Origin: RUG572 sp964386385
Lineage (GTDB): Bacteria > Verrucomicrobiota > Kiritimatiellia > RFP12 > UBA1067
Direction: 5' to 3'
Assembly (NCBI GenBank): GCA_964386385.1
Contig: CAYLRN010000006.1
Span: 62,001 to 126,000, forward strand
Length of the DNA: 64,000 nt
The notes under the pieces were generated by a model. That model saw only the letters and a list, made by a program, of their open reading frames with translations, did no database searches and was not told the DNA's origin. Below are positions 50,950 to 59,568 of the stretch, piece after piece. The position numbers and the translations under genes are program-made. The stretch's first letter is position 1, and each line of letters opens with the position of its first letter.

Positions 50950-53214
50950 ATGAGACATTTCATCGCAGCCGCGTGTCTTGCGGCGCTGGCCGCCTCTCTT
51001 CCGGCCCAGCTTAGGCAGGACCTTGAGGAATTCGACCGCGAAGGCAACCGCGGCGTCGCGCCGGGCGCCTCCGGCCTGCAGGTGAGCGGAACGTACGTCT
51101 CCGCGAACAGGCAGACCGGCGCGCTTCTCGCCACGGGAAGCGTGATGGCCGTCGCCGCGCCGTACAGGTTCTTCTCCGACCGCATCTCGCGCACGGCCGG
51201 CCCGCAGGGCACGTACTCGCTCGGCGGCGAGACGCTTCTGACCACCTGCACGAACGACGTCGACCACCTCCACTGGGGGATCACCGCCAAGTCGCCCTTC
51301 TCGTTCATCGACGACGGCGAGTTCAAGTACGAGGAGGGCCGCTCCGTCCAGATCAGGAACGCATGGGTCCGCCACTGCGGCATCCCCGTCGCCTGGCTTC
51401 CGTACTGGTACTATCCGCTGAACACCGACTACGGCTGGCGCTTCATGCCCGGCTACACCTCGCGCTGGGGCGGCTACTTCCTCTCCGGCTACGTCTACAA
51501 CATCGTCAACGAGGGCCGCGCCGACAGCCCGTCCCTGGGCGGCTCCACCTACGCCGACTACCGCACGAAGAACGGCTTCGCGCTCGGACAGACCATCCGC
51601 TGGGGTCTTATGGACTTCGGCAAGGGCAAGCTGAGCTTGTACAACGCCTGGGACAACGACTACGACCGCTACGACAACCACTGGTCTTCCGGCAAGCACC
51701 GGTACGGACACTGGGGCAGCGAGGTCGACTACCGCCGCTACATGGTGCAGCTCGACCATTCCGCCGACTTCACCGAGCGCGACGCCTTCCGCCTCCACGC
51801 CACCTACCTCTCCGACTCGCACTACATGAGCGACTTCGACCAGCGCAACCTGCGCGACGAGTCCATCCCCGCGAACGAGGCCTGGTACGAGCACCGCGAA
51901 CTCTCGTGGGCCGCCGGCGCCTCCGTCTCCGGCCCCGTCAACGACTTCTACGGCGGCACGGCGCGCCTCCCGGAGACGTGGATATCCGTCATGCCCCAGC
52001 CAATCTGGGACCTGCCGGTCAACTACGAATCGCAGACCCGCGTCGGCTACCTGAACCGAGACTTCGCCGAATACGAGGGCTCCGACGACGACATGTACCG
52101 CTACACGCCGTACATCGGCTACAACGGCCGCGGCGCCGACTACCAGGCGTTCCGCGCCGACACCCACCACCGCCTCTCCGTGCCCTTCCGCTTCTGGGAC
52201 GTCCTCTCCTTCGTGCCGCGCACCTCCTACCGCGGCACCTACTGGAGCGATTCGGGCGACGAGAACAGCGGCTACGTCAGGGCCTCCGGAGACGCCATGT
52301 TCCGCAGCATCGCGGAGTTCGGCTTCACCCTCTCCGCGCGCGGCTCGGCATGGCTCTTCGACGAAAGCGTCCGCCACACCATGGAACCATACCTCGACTA
52401 CTCCTACCAGACCGTCGACCTCTCCTCCGGCAGCGGCAAGCGCTACTACGTCTTCGACAACTACGACCGCTCCGTCGACTGGCTTGACCAGTTCGGATTC
52501 GAGGGCCGCGGCCTTCCGTACAACTGGCACGGCATCCGCCCCGGATTCCGCAACCTCTTCCAGACGATGGACGACAAGGGCGTCCTGCGCACGATCCTCG
52601 ACCTCGACGCCTACGCCGCCATCCCGTTCGAGCAGGTCGACTACTTCAAGGACGGCGCGCTCGCCGGCTACCCCGACAACGACGAGGACGGCAACTACAG
52701 CACGAGCCACCGCAACCAGGTCGTCCCCGGCACGCGCATCCGCTACAACCCGACGCGAGACGTCTCCCTCCTCACGCGCGCGGAATACGACTGCCAGAAC
52801 GAGAAGGCTGCGTACGCCGACATCCACTTCATACACCGCCTTTCAAGCGACTTCTCGTACACGATCGGCTACATAGGCCGCGACCACCGCATCTGGGACT
52901 ACCTCCCCTCGCCGTACGACCGCTGGAACTACGCATACTCCAACATCCTGTCTCTCGGCTTCCGCCACCAGCCATGCGACTGGTTCGCCTGGTCGCCGTA
53001 CCTCCGCTACGACTGCCGCGAGAACGACGTGAACGAAGTCGGCGCCTGGTTCGACTACATGTCCGACTGCCTCGGCTACCGCGTCCAGTTCGAGCACGAG
53101 ACCTCCTACCGTCGCATCGACGGCTCCAAGCGCGACTGCGACAACCGCGTCCTCTTCCTCATCTACCTGCGCGCCCTCGGCGCCTCCAGCATGCTCGACA
53201 TGGCGAAGTTCTGA
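50950..53214 (+). CDS. lptD: LPS-assembly outer-membrane protein LptD
   Basis: The start at 50950 (MRHFIAAACLAALAASLPAQ) gives a proper signal peptide; an ATG five codons upstream is less likely. The protein has an OstA-like jellyroll (VSGTYVSANRQTGALLATGS) followed by a 26-strand-type beta-barrel region with IPVAWLPYWYYPL, LPETWISVMPQ and many alternating aromatic strands. At 754 residues it is in the normal range. It inserts LPS into the outer leaflet, which implies an LPS-bearing outer membrane. Confidence 0.88.
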   Translation: MRHFIAAACLAALAASLPAQLRQDLEEFDREGNRGVAPGASGLQVSGTYVSANRQTGALLATGSVMAVAAPYRFFSDRISRTAGPQGTYSLGGETLLTTCTNDVDHLHWGITAKSPFSFIDDGEFKYEEGRSVQIRNAWVRHCGIPVAWLPYWYYPLNTDYGWRFMPGYTSRWGGYFLSGYVYNIVNEGRADSPSLGGSTYADYRTKNGFALGQTIRWGLMDFGKGKLSLYNAWDNDYDRYDNHWSSGKHRYGHWGSEVDYRRYMVQLDHSADFTERDAFRLHATYLSDSHYMSDFDQRNLRDESIPANEAWYEHRELSWAAGASVSGPVNDFYGGTARLPETWISVMPQPIWDLPVNYESQTRVGYLNRDFAEYEGSDDDMYRYTPYIGYNGRGADYQAFRADTHHRLSVPFRFWDVLSFVPRTSYRGTYWSDSGDENSGYVRASGDAMFRSIAEFGFTLSARGSAWLFDESVRHTMEPYLDYSYQTVDLSSGSGKRYYVFDNYDRSVDWLDQFGFEGRGLPYNWHGIRPGFRNLFQTMDDKGVLRTILDLDAYAAIPFEQVDYFKDGALAGYPDNDEDGNYSTSHRNQVVPGTRIRYNPTRDVSLLTRAEYDCQNEKAAYADIHFIHRLSSDFSYTIGYIGRDHRIWDYLPSPYDRWNYAYSNILSLGFRHQPCDWFAWSPYLRYDCRENDVNEVGAWFDYMSDCLGYRVQFEHETSYRRIDGSKRDCDNRVLFLIYLRALGASSMLDMAKF

Positions 53215-53220
53215 TGAAAA

Positions 53221-53379
53221 CCATGCGCCGGCATTCCCGTCAGAGCCTTGCGCCCCGCCATTACAGGCGTCTGCGGAAGCAGTTGCATCGGCATTCCGGT
53301 CATGGCATTGCGGGCCGCCATCGCAGGCATATGCGATAGCAGTTGCTTCGGCGTCTCCATCAGAGTTTTGCACCGCCAT
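53221..53379. repeat. 60-base tandem repeat, about 2.6 units
   Basis: Units beginning at 53221, 53281 and 53341 line up with an exact period of 60 bases. They share CGGCATTCC, TTGCG, CCGCCAT, CAGGC and GCAGTTGC, with scattered substitutions. The array fills the gap between lptD and the KAS III-like gene, and its last unit runs into the start codon region of that gene. The lptD stop overlaps an ATG that opens a 41-codon Arg/His-rich frame across the repeats; I do not treat that frame as a gene. Confidence 0.8.
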
Positions 53380-54397
53380 GAAAATCGAACAGGACATTTG
53401 CCACGGCAATGCGCGTGGCAGCGGCACGATGAGAATCGACGGAGTGGACATGGCGGCGGTCTTCGGCTGCGTGCCGGCGAATGCAGTCGACAGCGTTTCG
53501 GAACTCGCGCCGCTCGTCGACCTTGACCGGGCGCGGCAGATCGCGCGTTCGACCGGCTTCACCGCGCGCCGCGTCGCGCCGGCCGGCGCCGACGTCCTGG
53601 ACCTCATGCTCCCCGCCGCGCGGATGGCGCTCGACGGCGTCGCCGCGGAGGACGTCGGCGCCGTCGTCGCGGTCAGCTTCTCCGGCCGCGAACGCTTCCC
53701 CGCGCTTTCCGCCCGCCTCCAGCATTCGCTCGGACTTGGCAGGGATGTCGCCGCGTTCGACGTCTCGATGTCCAACAGCGGCTGGACGTACGGCGTTCTC
53801 GCGGCCGCGCAGCTCGTCTCGCTGACCGGACGCTGCGCCCTGCTCGTGGACGGCGACGTGCAGAGCGCCTGGCTTGACGGCGCCGACGCGGACACCATCG
53901 CCGTCATGGGCGACGGCGCCACCGCCACGCTCCTCTCCCCCGGCACGGCATCATGGGAATTCGGATTTCTCACCGACGGCAGCGCCGCCGACGCGCTCGT
54001 CTGCCGCGAAAGGATCTCAATGGACGGCTTCGGCGTCTTCCGCTTCGTCGCCGGACAGGCGCGGGACTTCCTCAGGTCGTTCATCGCGAAATCGGAGATT
54101 CTCGCGCAGGGCCGCCCGCTTTTCGTCCCGCACCAGGCGAACATGTACATGGTGCGGCAGCTTGCGGACGCGCTGCGCCTGAAGGACGGGCTTGTCTGCG
54201 GCAGCCCGACGTTCGCGAACGCCGGCTCATGCTCGGCGTCGCTCGCGCTTGCCGCCCTTCCACGCGACGAACTGTCCGCGCTTGTCGGCGACGCGCCACG
54301 TCCGGCGTTATTCGCGGGCTTCGGCGCCGGAATGAGCGCCGGCGCGGTGGCCACCACGATCGGACGCGCCGTCAGGACAGGCGTCGTCGAAATATGA
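53378..54397 (+). CDS. KAS III-like thiolase-fold protein with Cys-to-Asn active site
   Basis: This 339-residue protein resembles 3-oxoacyl-ACP synthase III (FabH). The active-site His (H252, in FVPHQANMYMV) and Asn (N281, in FANAGSCSASLAL) are kept. The nucleophilic Cys expected in DVSAACSGF is Asn here (N133, in AFDVSMSNSGW). It therefore should not condense acyl chains normally. Decarboxylation, acyl transfer or a structural role is possible. The start is unsure: ATG at 53378 lies in the tandem repeat, and ATG at 53429 would give a more usual FabH N-terminus. Its last 90 bases overlap the convergent MATE gene. Confidence 0.8.
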   Translation: MKIEQDICHGNARGSGTMRIDGVDMAAVFGCVPANAVDSVSELAPLVDLDRARQIARSTGFTARRVAPAGADVLDLMLPAARMALDGVAAEDVGAVVAVSFSGRERFPALSARLQHSLGLGRDVAAFDVSMSNSGWTYGVLAAAQLVSLTGRCALLVDGDVQSAWLDGADADTIAVMGDGATATLLSPGTASWEFGFLTDGSAADALVCRERISMDGFGVFRFVAGQARDFLRSFIAKSEILAQGRPLFVPHQANMYMVRQLADALRLKDGLVCGSPTFANAGSCSASLALAALPRDELSALVGDAPRPALFAGFGAGMSAGAVATTIGRAVRTGVVEI

Positions 54398-55858
54398 ACG
54401 TCCTCGCCGGGAATCGCGTATCGCCCCGGCCCGCTTCAGGAAGCGGAGGTGCAGCCAGAGCGGCGGGACGGTGGCGACCTGGCAGATCGCGTCGGAGATC
54501 GGCATCGCAAGCCATATGCCGAGAACGTGGTCCTGCATCAAGTGCGGCAGGATCCAGAGGCACGGAAGAAGGCACAAACCCTGCCGCATTGTCGAAAGCG
54601 CAATCGCCGTCAGCGGCTTTCCGATCGACTGGAAGTACGTCGTGGCCACCACGTTCACGCCAATCGTCCAGAGCATGCAGTTCGCGATCCGCAGAACGCG
54701 GGCGGACACCGCCAGGCACTCCCCGCGCGCCCCGAACGCGCCGGCGATCGCCTCGGGGCAGACAAACTGTAGAAGCGACGCGGTGGCGACGAGCGCGGTC
54801 GTCGTCCAGAAGCCCAGAAACACGCCGCTGCGCACGCGCGCGTAGTTCCGCGCCCCCCAGTTGTAGCCGACAATCGGGCCTATTCCCTGCTGGACGCCCA
54901 TGACCGGCGTGAAGAAGAGAATCTGCACGGACTGGTATATCCCAAGCGCGGCCAGCTGCACGGTGCCATCCTCCGAAGACCCCGCCCACATCGAAAGGGA
55001 CTTCGTGAGCGAAAGGCCGATCGTCGCCCCAAGCGCCTGCTGGAGAAACGGCCCCGCGCCAATGCCCATCGCGCGCGCGGCAAGTCCGCGGTGGAAGCGC
55101 ACAAACGCCAGACGAAGCGGCACGACGCTCCGTCCGCCCAAGTAGTGCCGCAGGGCAATCGCGCAGGACGCCATCATCGCGGCGTTAGTCGCCCACGCCG
55201 CGCCCTCCACGCCAAGGCCGAAGCCTATTATCAGGATTGGGTCCAGGACCAGGTTCGTCCCGAAGCCCACGACCATGCAGACCATGGACTTCAGCACCGC
55301 GCCCTCCGAGCGCATCATCGCCGAAAGCCCGAACGCCAGATGCGAGAACAGCTGGAACGGCAGCACGAGTCCAAGATACCCTTTGGCAAGGCGCATCGCC
55401 TCCGGCGAGACGTTTCCGCCGCCGATCGCGCGAAGAAGCGAATCGACGAACGGCGTCAGCGCGAAGGGAAGCGTCAGGAAGAACAGCAGCTTGAACGCAA
55501 CAAGCTGCCCAAGCGTCTTCTCCGCCGCCACCGAATCGCCTTCGCCAAGCCGTATCGACAGCAGTGCCGAATGTCCGGCGCCGATCCACACGCCGAACGC
55601 CGCGTACGCCATCAGGATCGGAATGGCCAGCGACAGGGCCGCCATCGCGTCAATGCCGCATCCGTTGTCGAGCGGCACGGAGACGTATCGCGACACGAAC
55701 GCGGCGAAGTCCGCGCCGTTGCCGATGTAGATCCGGTCGACGACGGCGTAGAGCGCGTTCAGCGTCATCGACACAAGGGCCGGCCACGAAAAGCGGAACA
55801 CCAGGCGACCGAGCGGCGCCTCGCCCAGTTCACGCAGACTGCTGCTGTCGGAGCGCAT
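54308..55858 (-). CDS. MATE-family multidrug/sodium antiporter
   Basis: This 516-residue protein has 12 predicted membrane helices and MATE features such as GRLVFRFSWPALVSMTLNALYAVVDRIYIG in two parts and PIVGYNWGARNYARVRSG. It follows the DUF5107 gene by 3 bases. The C-terminal 50 residues are hydrophilic, and their coding DNA overlaps the convergent KAS III-like gene; this tail may be an extension beyond the usual MATE end. Confidence 0.88.
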   Translation of the reverse strand: MRSDSSSLRELGEAPLGRLVFRFSWPALVSMTLNALYAVVDRIYIGNGADFAAFVSRYVSVPLDNGCGIDAMAALSLAIPILMAYAAFGVWIGAGHSALLSIRLGEGDSVAAEKTLGQLVAFKLLFFLTLPFALTPFVDSLLRAIGGGNVSPEAMRLAKGYLGLVLPFQLFSHLAFGLSAMMRSEGAVLKSMVCMVVGFGTNLVLDPILIIGFGLGVEGAAWATNAAMMASCAIALRHYLGGRSVVPLRLAFVRFHRGLAARAMGIGAGPFLQQALGATIGLSLTKSLSMWAGSSEDGTVQLAALGIYQSVQILFFTPVMGVQQGIGPIVGYNWGARNYARVRSGVFLGFWTTTALVATASLLQFVCPEAIAGAFGARGECLAVSARVLRIANCMLWTIGVNVVATTYFQSIGKPLTAIALSTMRQGLCLLPCLWILPHLMQDHVLGIWLAMPISDAICQVATVPPLWLHLRFLKRAGAIRDSRRGRSYFDDACPDGASDRGGHRAGAHSGAEARE

Positions 55859-55861
55859 TTG

Positions 55862-58402
55862 CTAGTCTTCGCGGGGGAAGGGCTTTCCGAGACCGAGGTT
55901 CTCCGGATACTCCGCCCGACGCTTCAGCGCCTCGTCGGCCTTCCCGGCGTCGCCGGACTTGAGCGCCTGACGGGCGATTCCGTCCCAGGCCTCCTGCCAT
56001 GCGCCATGGGCGTTCTCGCCGTGCTCGGAGGGGAGGACGTTCAGTCCGCCCAGAAATGAAACGGCCTCCTCGTACCGTCCGGCGCCGCAGAGGGCGCGGG
56101 CATGGAGAATCTCCAGCGGATTGCATCCGCCGTGCCTGTCAAGATACGCGCTTCCCGTCCGGCAGGCGCCGTCGAAGTCGCCGGCGGCGATCTGGCATTT
56201 CATCAGGTCGCGGCCGACGCGCCACGAATCGCCGACGGCGCGGGCGGAAAGCAGGTCTTTCATGCGGGCGTCGCCCTTCCGCCGCGAGGCGCGATAGAGG
56301 AAGAACGCCGCCTCGTCCGCGTTCCCGCATTCGTCGAGAAGTCGGTCTGCCTCCGCGTCTTCGCCGAAACTGGCGAGCAGGACGGCATGGAGGTACTTGA
56401 ACTTCCACGACGCGCCGGCGGACGCGGCCCATGCGAGGGCGGGACGCGATTCCCAGCGGAACGGCGAGACGCCGGCCACTGGCATGGCGGCGGCGGATTC
56501 CAGGATCTTCATCGCCGGCGCGTCGTCTCCGCGCAGATGGTGGAGATGGGCCAAGCGTACCTTCGCCATGAAGTCCCTTGAACGCGAAAAGAGCTCTGCC
56601 GCCTCGTCGTGGAGGCCGGCCGTCTCGTACCACGTCCCAAGTTCGAGGTACGTCTGTTCGGGAAGTTCGCTGCGCACGAGCGACTTGAACTCGCCCTCTT
56701 CCATCTCGCCCAGCAGCTTCGCCTCGAAGCGGGCGCCGTGGAAGAGCGGCGCAACCATGTCCGCAAGCTTGAGAATCTTGCCGGCGCCATCGCGGTCTCC
56801 CGTCTTGCGGGCGCAGACGAGCCGCACCTGCCAGGCGTCGAAGTTGAAACTGCCGGCCTGCGTGGCCTTGAGGGCATGGGCGTCGGCCCGAGCCCAGTCG
56901 CCGTCGCGCAGGAAAATCTTCGCCATCAGCGTCTCCGCGGGGGCGCGGTAGAGCGGGGAGAACGCCGCAAGCGTCAGGCGCTCGCGCGCGGCGGGACGGT
57001 CGTCGAGCATCGCGGCGGCGAAGCCGTCGAGGTAGTTCGCGCCGGGGTCGTACGTGTCCACGGAAAGCGCGACCGCACAGAGCTCTCTCGCGCGCGCCGC
57101 GTCGCCGCGCCGGATCGCAAGCTCCGCAAGGCATCGCAGGGCGGGGGCAAAGCACGGCTCCTTGGCGACGCTCCTGGCGAGATAGTCCGCCGCCGTCCGG
57201 TCGTCGCGTTCGCGGAGGGCCTGTTCGCCGCGTACGTAGAGTCCGTAAGCGGAATTCCAGTCGAACTCCTTCGGGGAGACAAGCGGACGCTCGACCCGGA
57301 CGGCGGGGGCGCATTCGGCGGCGGCGGCCGCTTTCGAGCGCATCACGCCCCATTTCTCCTCGAAGACGTCGACCGCGCCCGGCGCGAACGTCGGATGCTT
57401 GAACGGAGTGCGATAGGTGTCGCCGCGCGGCTGGTTGAAGACGCGGCCGCTCTGGAGCTCGACGTACTGCCCATCGACGTCGGTGAGAAGGTCCTCCCAT
57501 ATTCCGCCCTCGCGCGAAAGCGCCCAGAGCCAGATCTTGCGTCCGTACTTGACGTCACTTCGGTGGTAGGACCCGAATCCGGCCTCAGGCCACCATATGG
57601 AGAAGTAGGAATGGTTTCCGTTCAGCACGTGGTACGACTTCGAGCCGCCGAAGGCGTTGTTGCCGTAGACGTGGAGGTCGCGCCCCTTCCCGTCCACCGG
57701 CCAGGCGTGCGCGTCGCCGTCGTGGCCTATGTACGCGGAGCCGGGAAAGATCAGTTCGGGGTTCTGGCGCGCGGAATACGCGGCGGTCATCCACTGGTAG
57801 TACGGCTGCGGGAGATTCGATCCGTTGAACCACGTGGTCTTCGTGACGAAGAAGTCGGCGTCGGGCGGAAGGTTCACTTCCACCTGCCACGTTGTCCGGT
57901 TGACGTACTCCGTGGCCGAGACGAAGTAGCTTGCGCTGCCGTCGGGATTCCGGCGCGTCGTCCAGTCCACCGGCGTCGCCGTCGTGGGCGAATGCCCCAT
58001 TATGCCAAAGTTGAACTCGATTCCGCCGGAACACCATGGGCCGCGCATGGCGATGTTGCGGAACTTCACGGAATGGTTGTAGTAGATGAACTCGCGGCCC
58101 GTGGCCTTGTCCTCCGCGCCCCAGACCTTGCCGCCTATCTCCGGCAGCATCGTGACGCGCACCTTGTCGTTTTCGAGGACGACGGCCGTCCACTTCTGCG
58201 TCACGGCATTGGCCGACGACCCGTCGTATCGGAAGTACGGATACCGGCGTTCGGCCGTGCATGGGACGGGGTCGGGGTCTGAGAACGGATACGTCGGCAT
58301 TTCGACTTGCGAGACGGCGACCGTCGACGCGGCCGATGCGGCGGAAGCCCACAGGACGATGCAGAAAGGGGCGAAGAGCGAACGCGGCTTTAGCGGTGTC
58401 AT
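55862..58402 (-). CDS. Exported DUF5107 protein with TPR repeats
   Basis: The start at 58402 (MTPLKPRSLFAPFCIVLWAS) has GGAGG at good spacing and gives a signal peptide; an upstream ATG would overlap the lipoprotein gene. The first 380 residues match DUF5107 (LENDKVRVTMLPEIGGKVWG, RGPWCSGGIEFNFG, EAGFGSYHRSDVKYGRK), a beta-sandwich resembling aldose-epimerase/glycan-binding folds. The remaining 450 residues are helical TPR-like repeats. Such proteins are often linked to carbohydrate use. The ligand is unknown. Confidence 0.85.
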   Translation of the reverse strand: MTPLKPRSLFAPFCIVLWASAASAASTVAVSQVEMPTYPFSDPDPVPCTAERRYPYFRYDGSSANAVTQKWTAVVLENDKVRVTMLPEIGGKVWGAEDKATGREFIYYNHSVKFRNIAMRGPWCSGGIEFNFGIMGHSPTTATPVDWTTRRNPDGSASYFVSATEYVNRTTWQVEVNLPPDADFFVTKTTWFNGSNLPQPYYQWMTAAYSARQNPELIFPGSAYIGHDGDAHAWPVDGKGRDLHVYGNNAFGGSKSYHVLNGNHSYFSIWWPEAGFGSYHRSDVKYGRKIWLWALSREGGIWEDLLTDVDGQYVELQSGRVFNQPRGDTYRTPFKHPTFAPGAVDVFEEKWGVMRSKAAAAAECAPAVRVERPLVSPKEFDWNSAYGLYVRGEQALRERDDRTAADYLARSVAKEPCFAPALRCLAELAIRRGDAARARELCAVALSVDTYDPGANYLDGFAAAMLDDRPAARERLTLAAFSPLYRAPAETLMAKIFLRDGDWARADAHALKATQAGSFNFDAWQVRLVCARKTGDRDGAGKILKLADMVAPLFHGARFEAKLLGEMEEGEFKSLVRSELPEQTYLELGTWYETAGLHDEAAELFSRSRDFMAKVRLAHLHHLRGDDAPAMKILESAAAMPVAGVSPFRWESRPALAWAASAGASWKFKYLHAVLLASFGEDAEADRLLDECGNADEAAFFLYRASRRKGDARMKDLLSARAVGDSWRVGRDLMKCQIAAGDFDGACRTGSAYLDRHGGCNPLEILHARALCGAGRYEEAVSFLGGLNVLPSEHGENAHGAWQEAWDGIARQALKSGDAGKADEALKRRAEYPENLGLGKPFPRED

Positions 58403-58415
58403 TGCCCGGCCTCCG

Positions 58416-59201
58416 TCAGAACACGACGGCGACGTCGTCGCCAAGCGCCTTGCGGATGCGCGCCATCTCGTCTTCGGAGATGGGACATCCCGTCAGCTGG
58501 AGCGTGGCGAGCCTGCGCCATCCCGAAAGGTCCGCCGGGAGCTTCGAGATGCGGCAGCCGGCGAACGACACCGCCCTGATCTTCGGAAGCGTGGTCATCC
58601 AGTCCGGCACCTCGGCGATCGGATTGCCGTCGAGCGAGACGTCCTCGAGCAGCGGCCATTCCTTCAGGACGTCCGGGACGGCGGCGAACTTGTTGTTCCG
58701 GAGGTAGACGCGCCGGATGTTCACCAGTGACTTGAGCGAGGCCGGCAGAGCGGATAGTTTGTTGTCGTTCAGCCGCAGCCAGCGGATCGCGACGGCACCG
58801 GAGAGGGAGTCGGGGACGGCGGCGATCCTGTTGCCGTCGAGATTGAGGTACGTCAGCGCAGGAAGGCCGGCAATGCCGTCGGGGACGCCCTCCAGCTCGT
58901 TCCTGACGAGATAGAGGCTTGCCAGCGATTTGAGCGCGAAGACGGACGGCGGAACTTCCTTCAGCTTCATCTCGGAAAGGTCGAGTTCCCTCAGGTTCGG
59001 AAGATCCGCAAGCGCGACGCCCGCCACGCTTTCCGACGAGCCGCGAAGGTAGAGCCGCGTGACGTCTGCGCGGTTCGTGGCGGCAAGAGCCCTGAGCGAC
59101 GTCACGGGCGTGGCGTCGGCCGGCCTGCCGCGGTTGTCGAAACATCCCGCAAACGCCGCACAGACGGCTACGAGAACCATGATTCCAAATCTGTTGTTCA
59201 T
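58416..59201 (-). CDS. Leucine-rich-repeat lipoprotein
   Basis: This 261-residue protein starts MNNRFGIMVLVAVCAAFAGC with a lipobox and lipidated Cys at residue 20. Eight or so leucine-rich repeats follow (pattern LxxLxLxxNxLxxVPxxL; for example LTYLNLDGNRIAAVPDSL). It is probably periplasmic or outer-membrane anchored and may bind protein partners. It is the first gene of an operon with the DUF5107 and MATE genes. A TATAAT box ends 6 bases before its ATG and no ribosome binding site is visible. Confidence 0.87.
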   Translation of the reverse strand: MNNRFGIMVLVAVCAAFAGCFDNRGRPADATPVTSLRALAATNRADVTRLYLRGSSESVAGVALADLPNLRELDLSEMKLKEVPPSVFALKSLASLYLVRNELEGVPDGIAGLPALTYLNLDGNRIAAVPDSLSGAVAIRWLRLNDNKLSALPASLKSLVNIRRVYLRNNKFAAVPDVLKEWPLLEDVSLDGNPIAEVPDWMTTLPKIRAVSFAGCRISKLPADLSGWRRLATLQLTGCPISEDEMARIRKALGDDVAVVF

Positions 59202-59207
59202 GCGAGG

Positions 59208-59213
59208 ATTATA
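59208..59213 (-). promoter_or_regulatory. TATAAT -10 box of the LRR lipoprotein operon
   Basis: GGTATAATCC on the minus strand, 6 bases before the ATG, the same spacing as at mreB. The repeat cassette begins at 59231, just where a -35 box would lie. Confidence 0.55.
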
Positions 59214-59230
59214 CCATAAAGGAGATTGGG

Positions 59231-59568
59231 GATTAAGTGGTTAAGTGGTTGAGTTCCCAGGGTCGGTTTTTTACCGGGAGGGAGCTGTCCTCATCCGCCG
59301 TCATCGACGAAACGGCGCACCCTACCGAAAATGCGTCTGTTCCGCCATTCGGTAGGGCGGTCGCCCCGCGACCGCCGCCGTTGCGCCTGAAAAAGCGGCT
59401 GAACGGCCGAATCCGGTAGGGCGCGACGTCCCGTCGCGCCGCCGCGCAGATGACGCGCTCCTGCGCGTCCGCCAATAACGAAAACAACACTCTCTGCGAC
59501 TCTGCGTTGCAAGATCTCGGAATGTCGTCCACTTGAACTTAACCACTCAACCGCTTAACCACTTAATC
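59231..59568. repeat. Repeat cassette with octamer terminal inverted repeats
   Basis: The left end GATTAAGTGGTTAAGTGG and the right end (59531-59568, with CCACTTAATC) are inverted copies built from octamers. Inside are hairpin cores at 59350-59376 (arms GGCGGTCGC and GCGACCGCC, loop CCC) and 59414-59440 (arms GGCGCGACG and CGTCGCGCC, loop TCC). The right end supplies the TAA stop of the AAA-ATPase gene. The cassette fills the whole 361-base spacer and contains no gene that I can support. Confidence 0.75.

Noticed and set aside
49252..52836. A long open frame of nearly 1200 codons on the minus strand across rng and lptD
   Set aside because: It is antisense to two well-recognised genes. GC-rich third positions keep the mirror frame open, and its product is low-complexity Val/Ala/Arg-rich with no domain.
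53214..53339. A 41-codon Arg/His-rich frame whose ATG overlaps the lptD stop
   Set aside because: It is a translation of the 60-base tandem repeat and has no ribosome binding site or protein-like composition.
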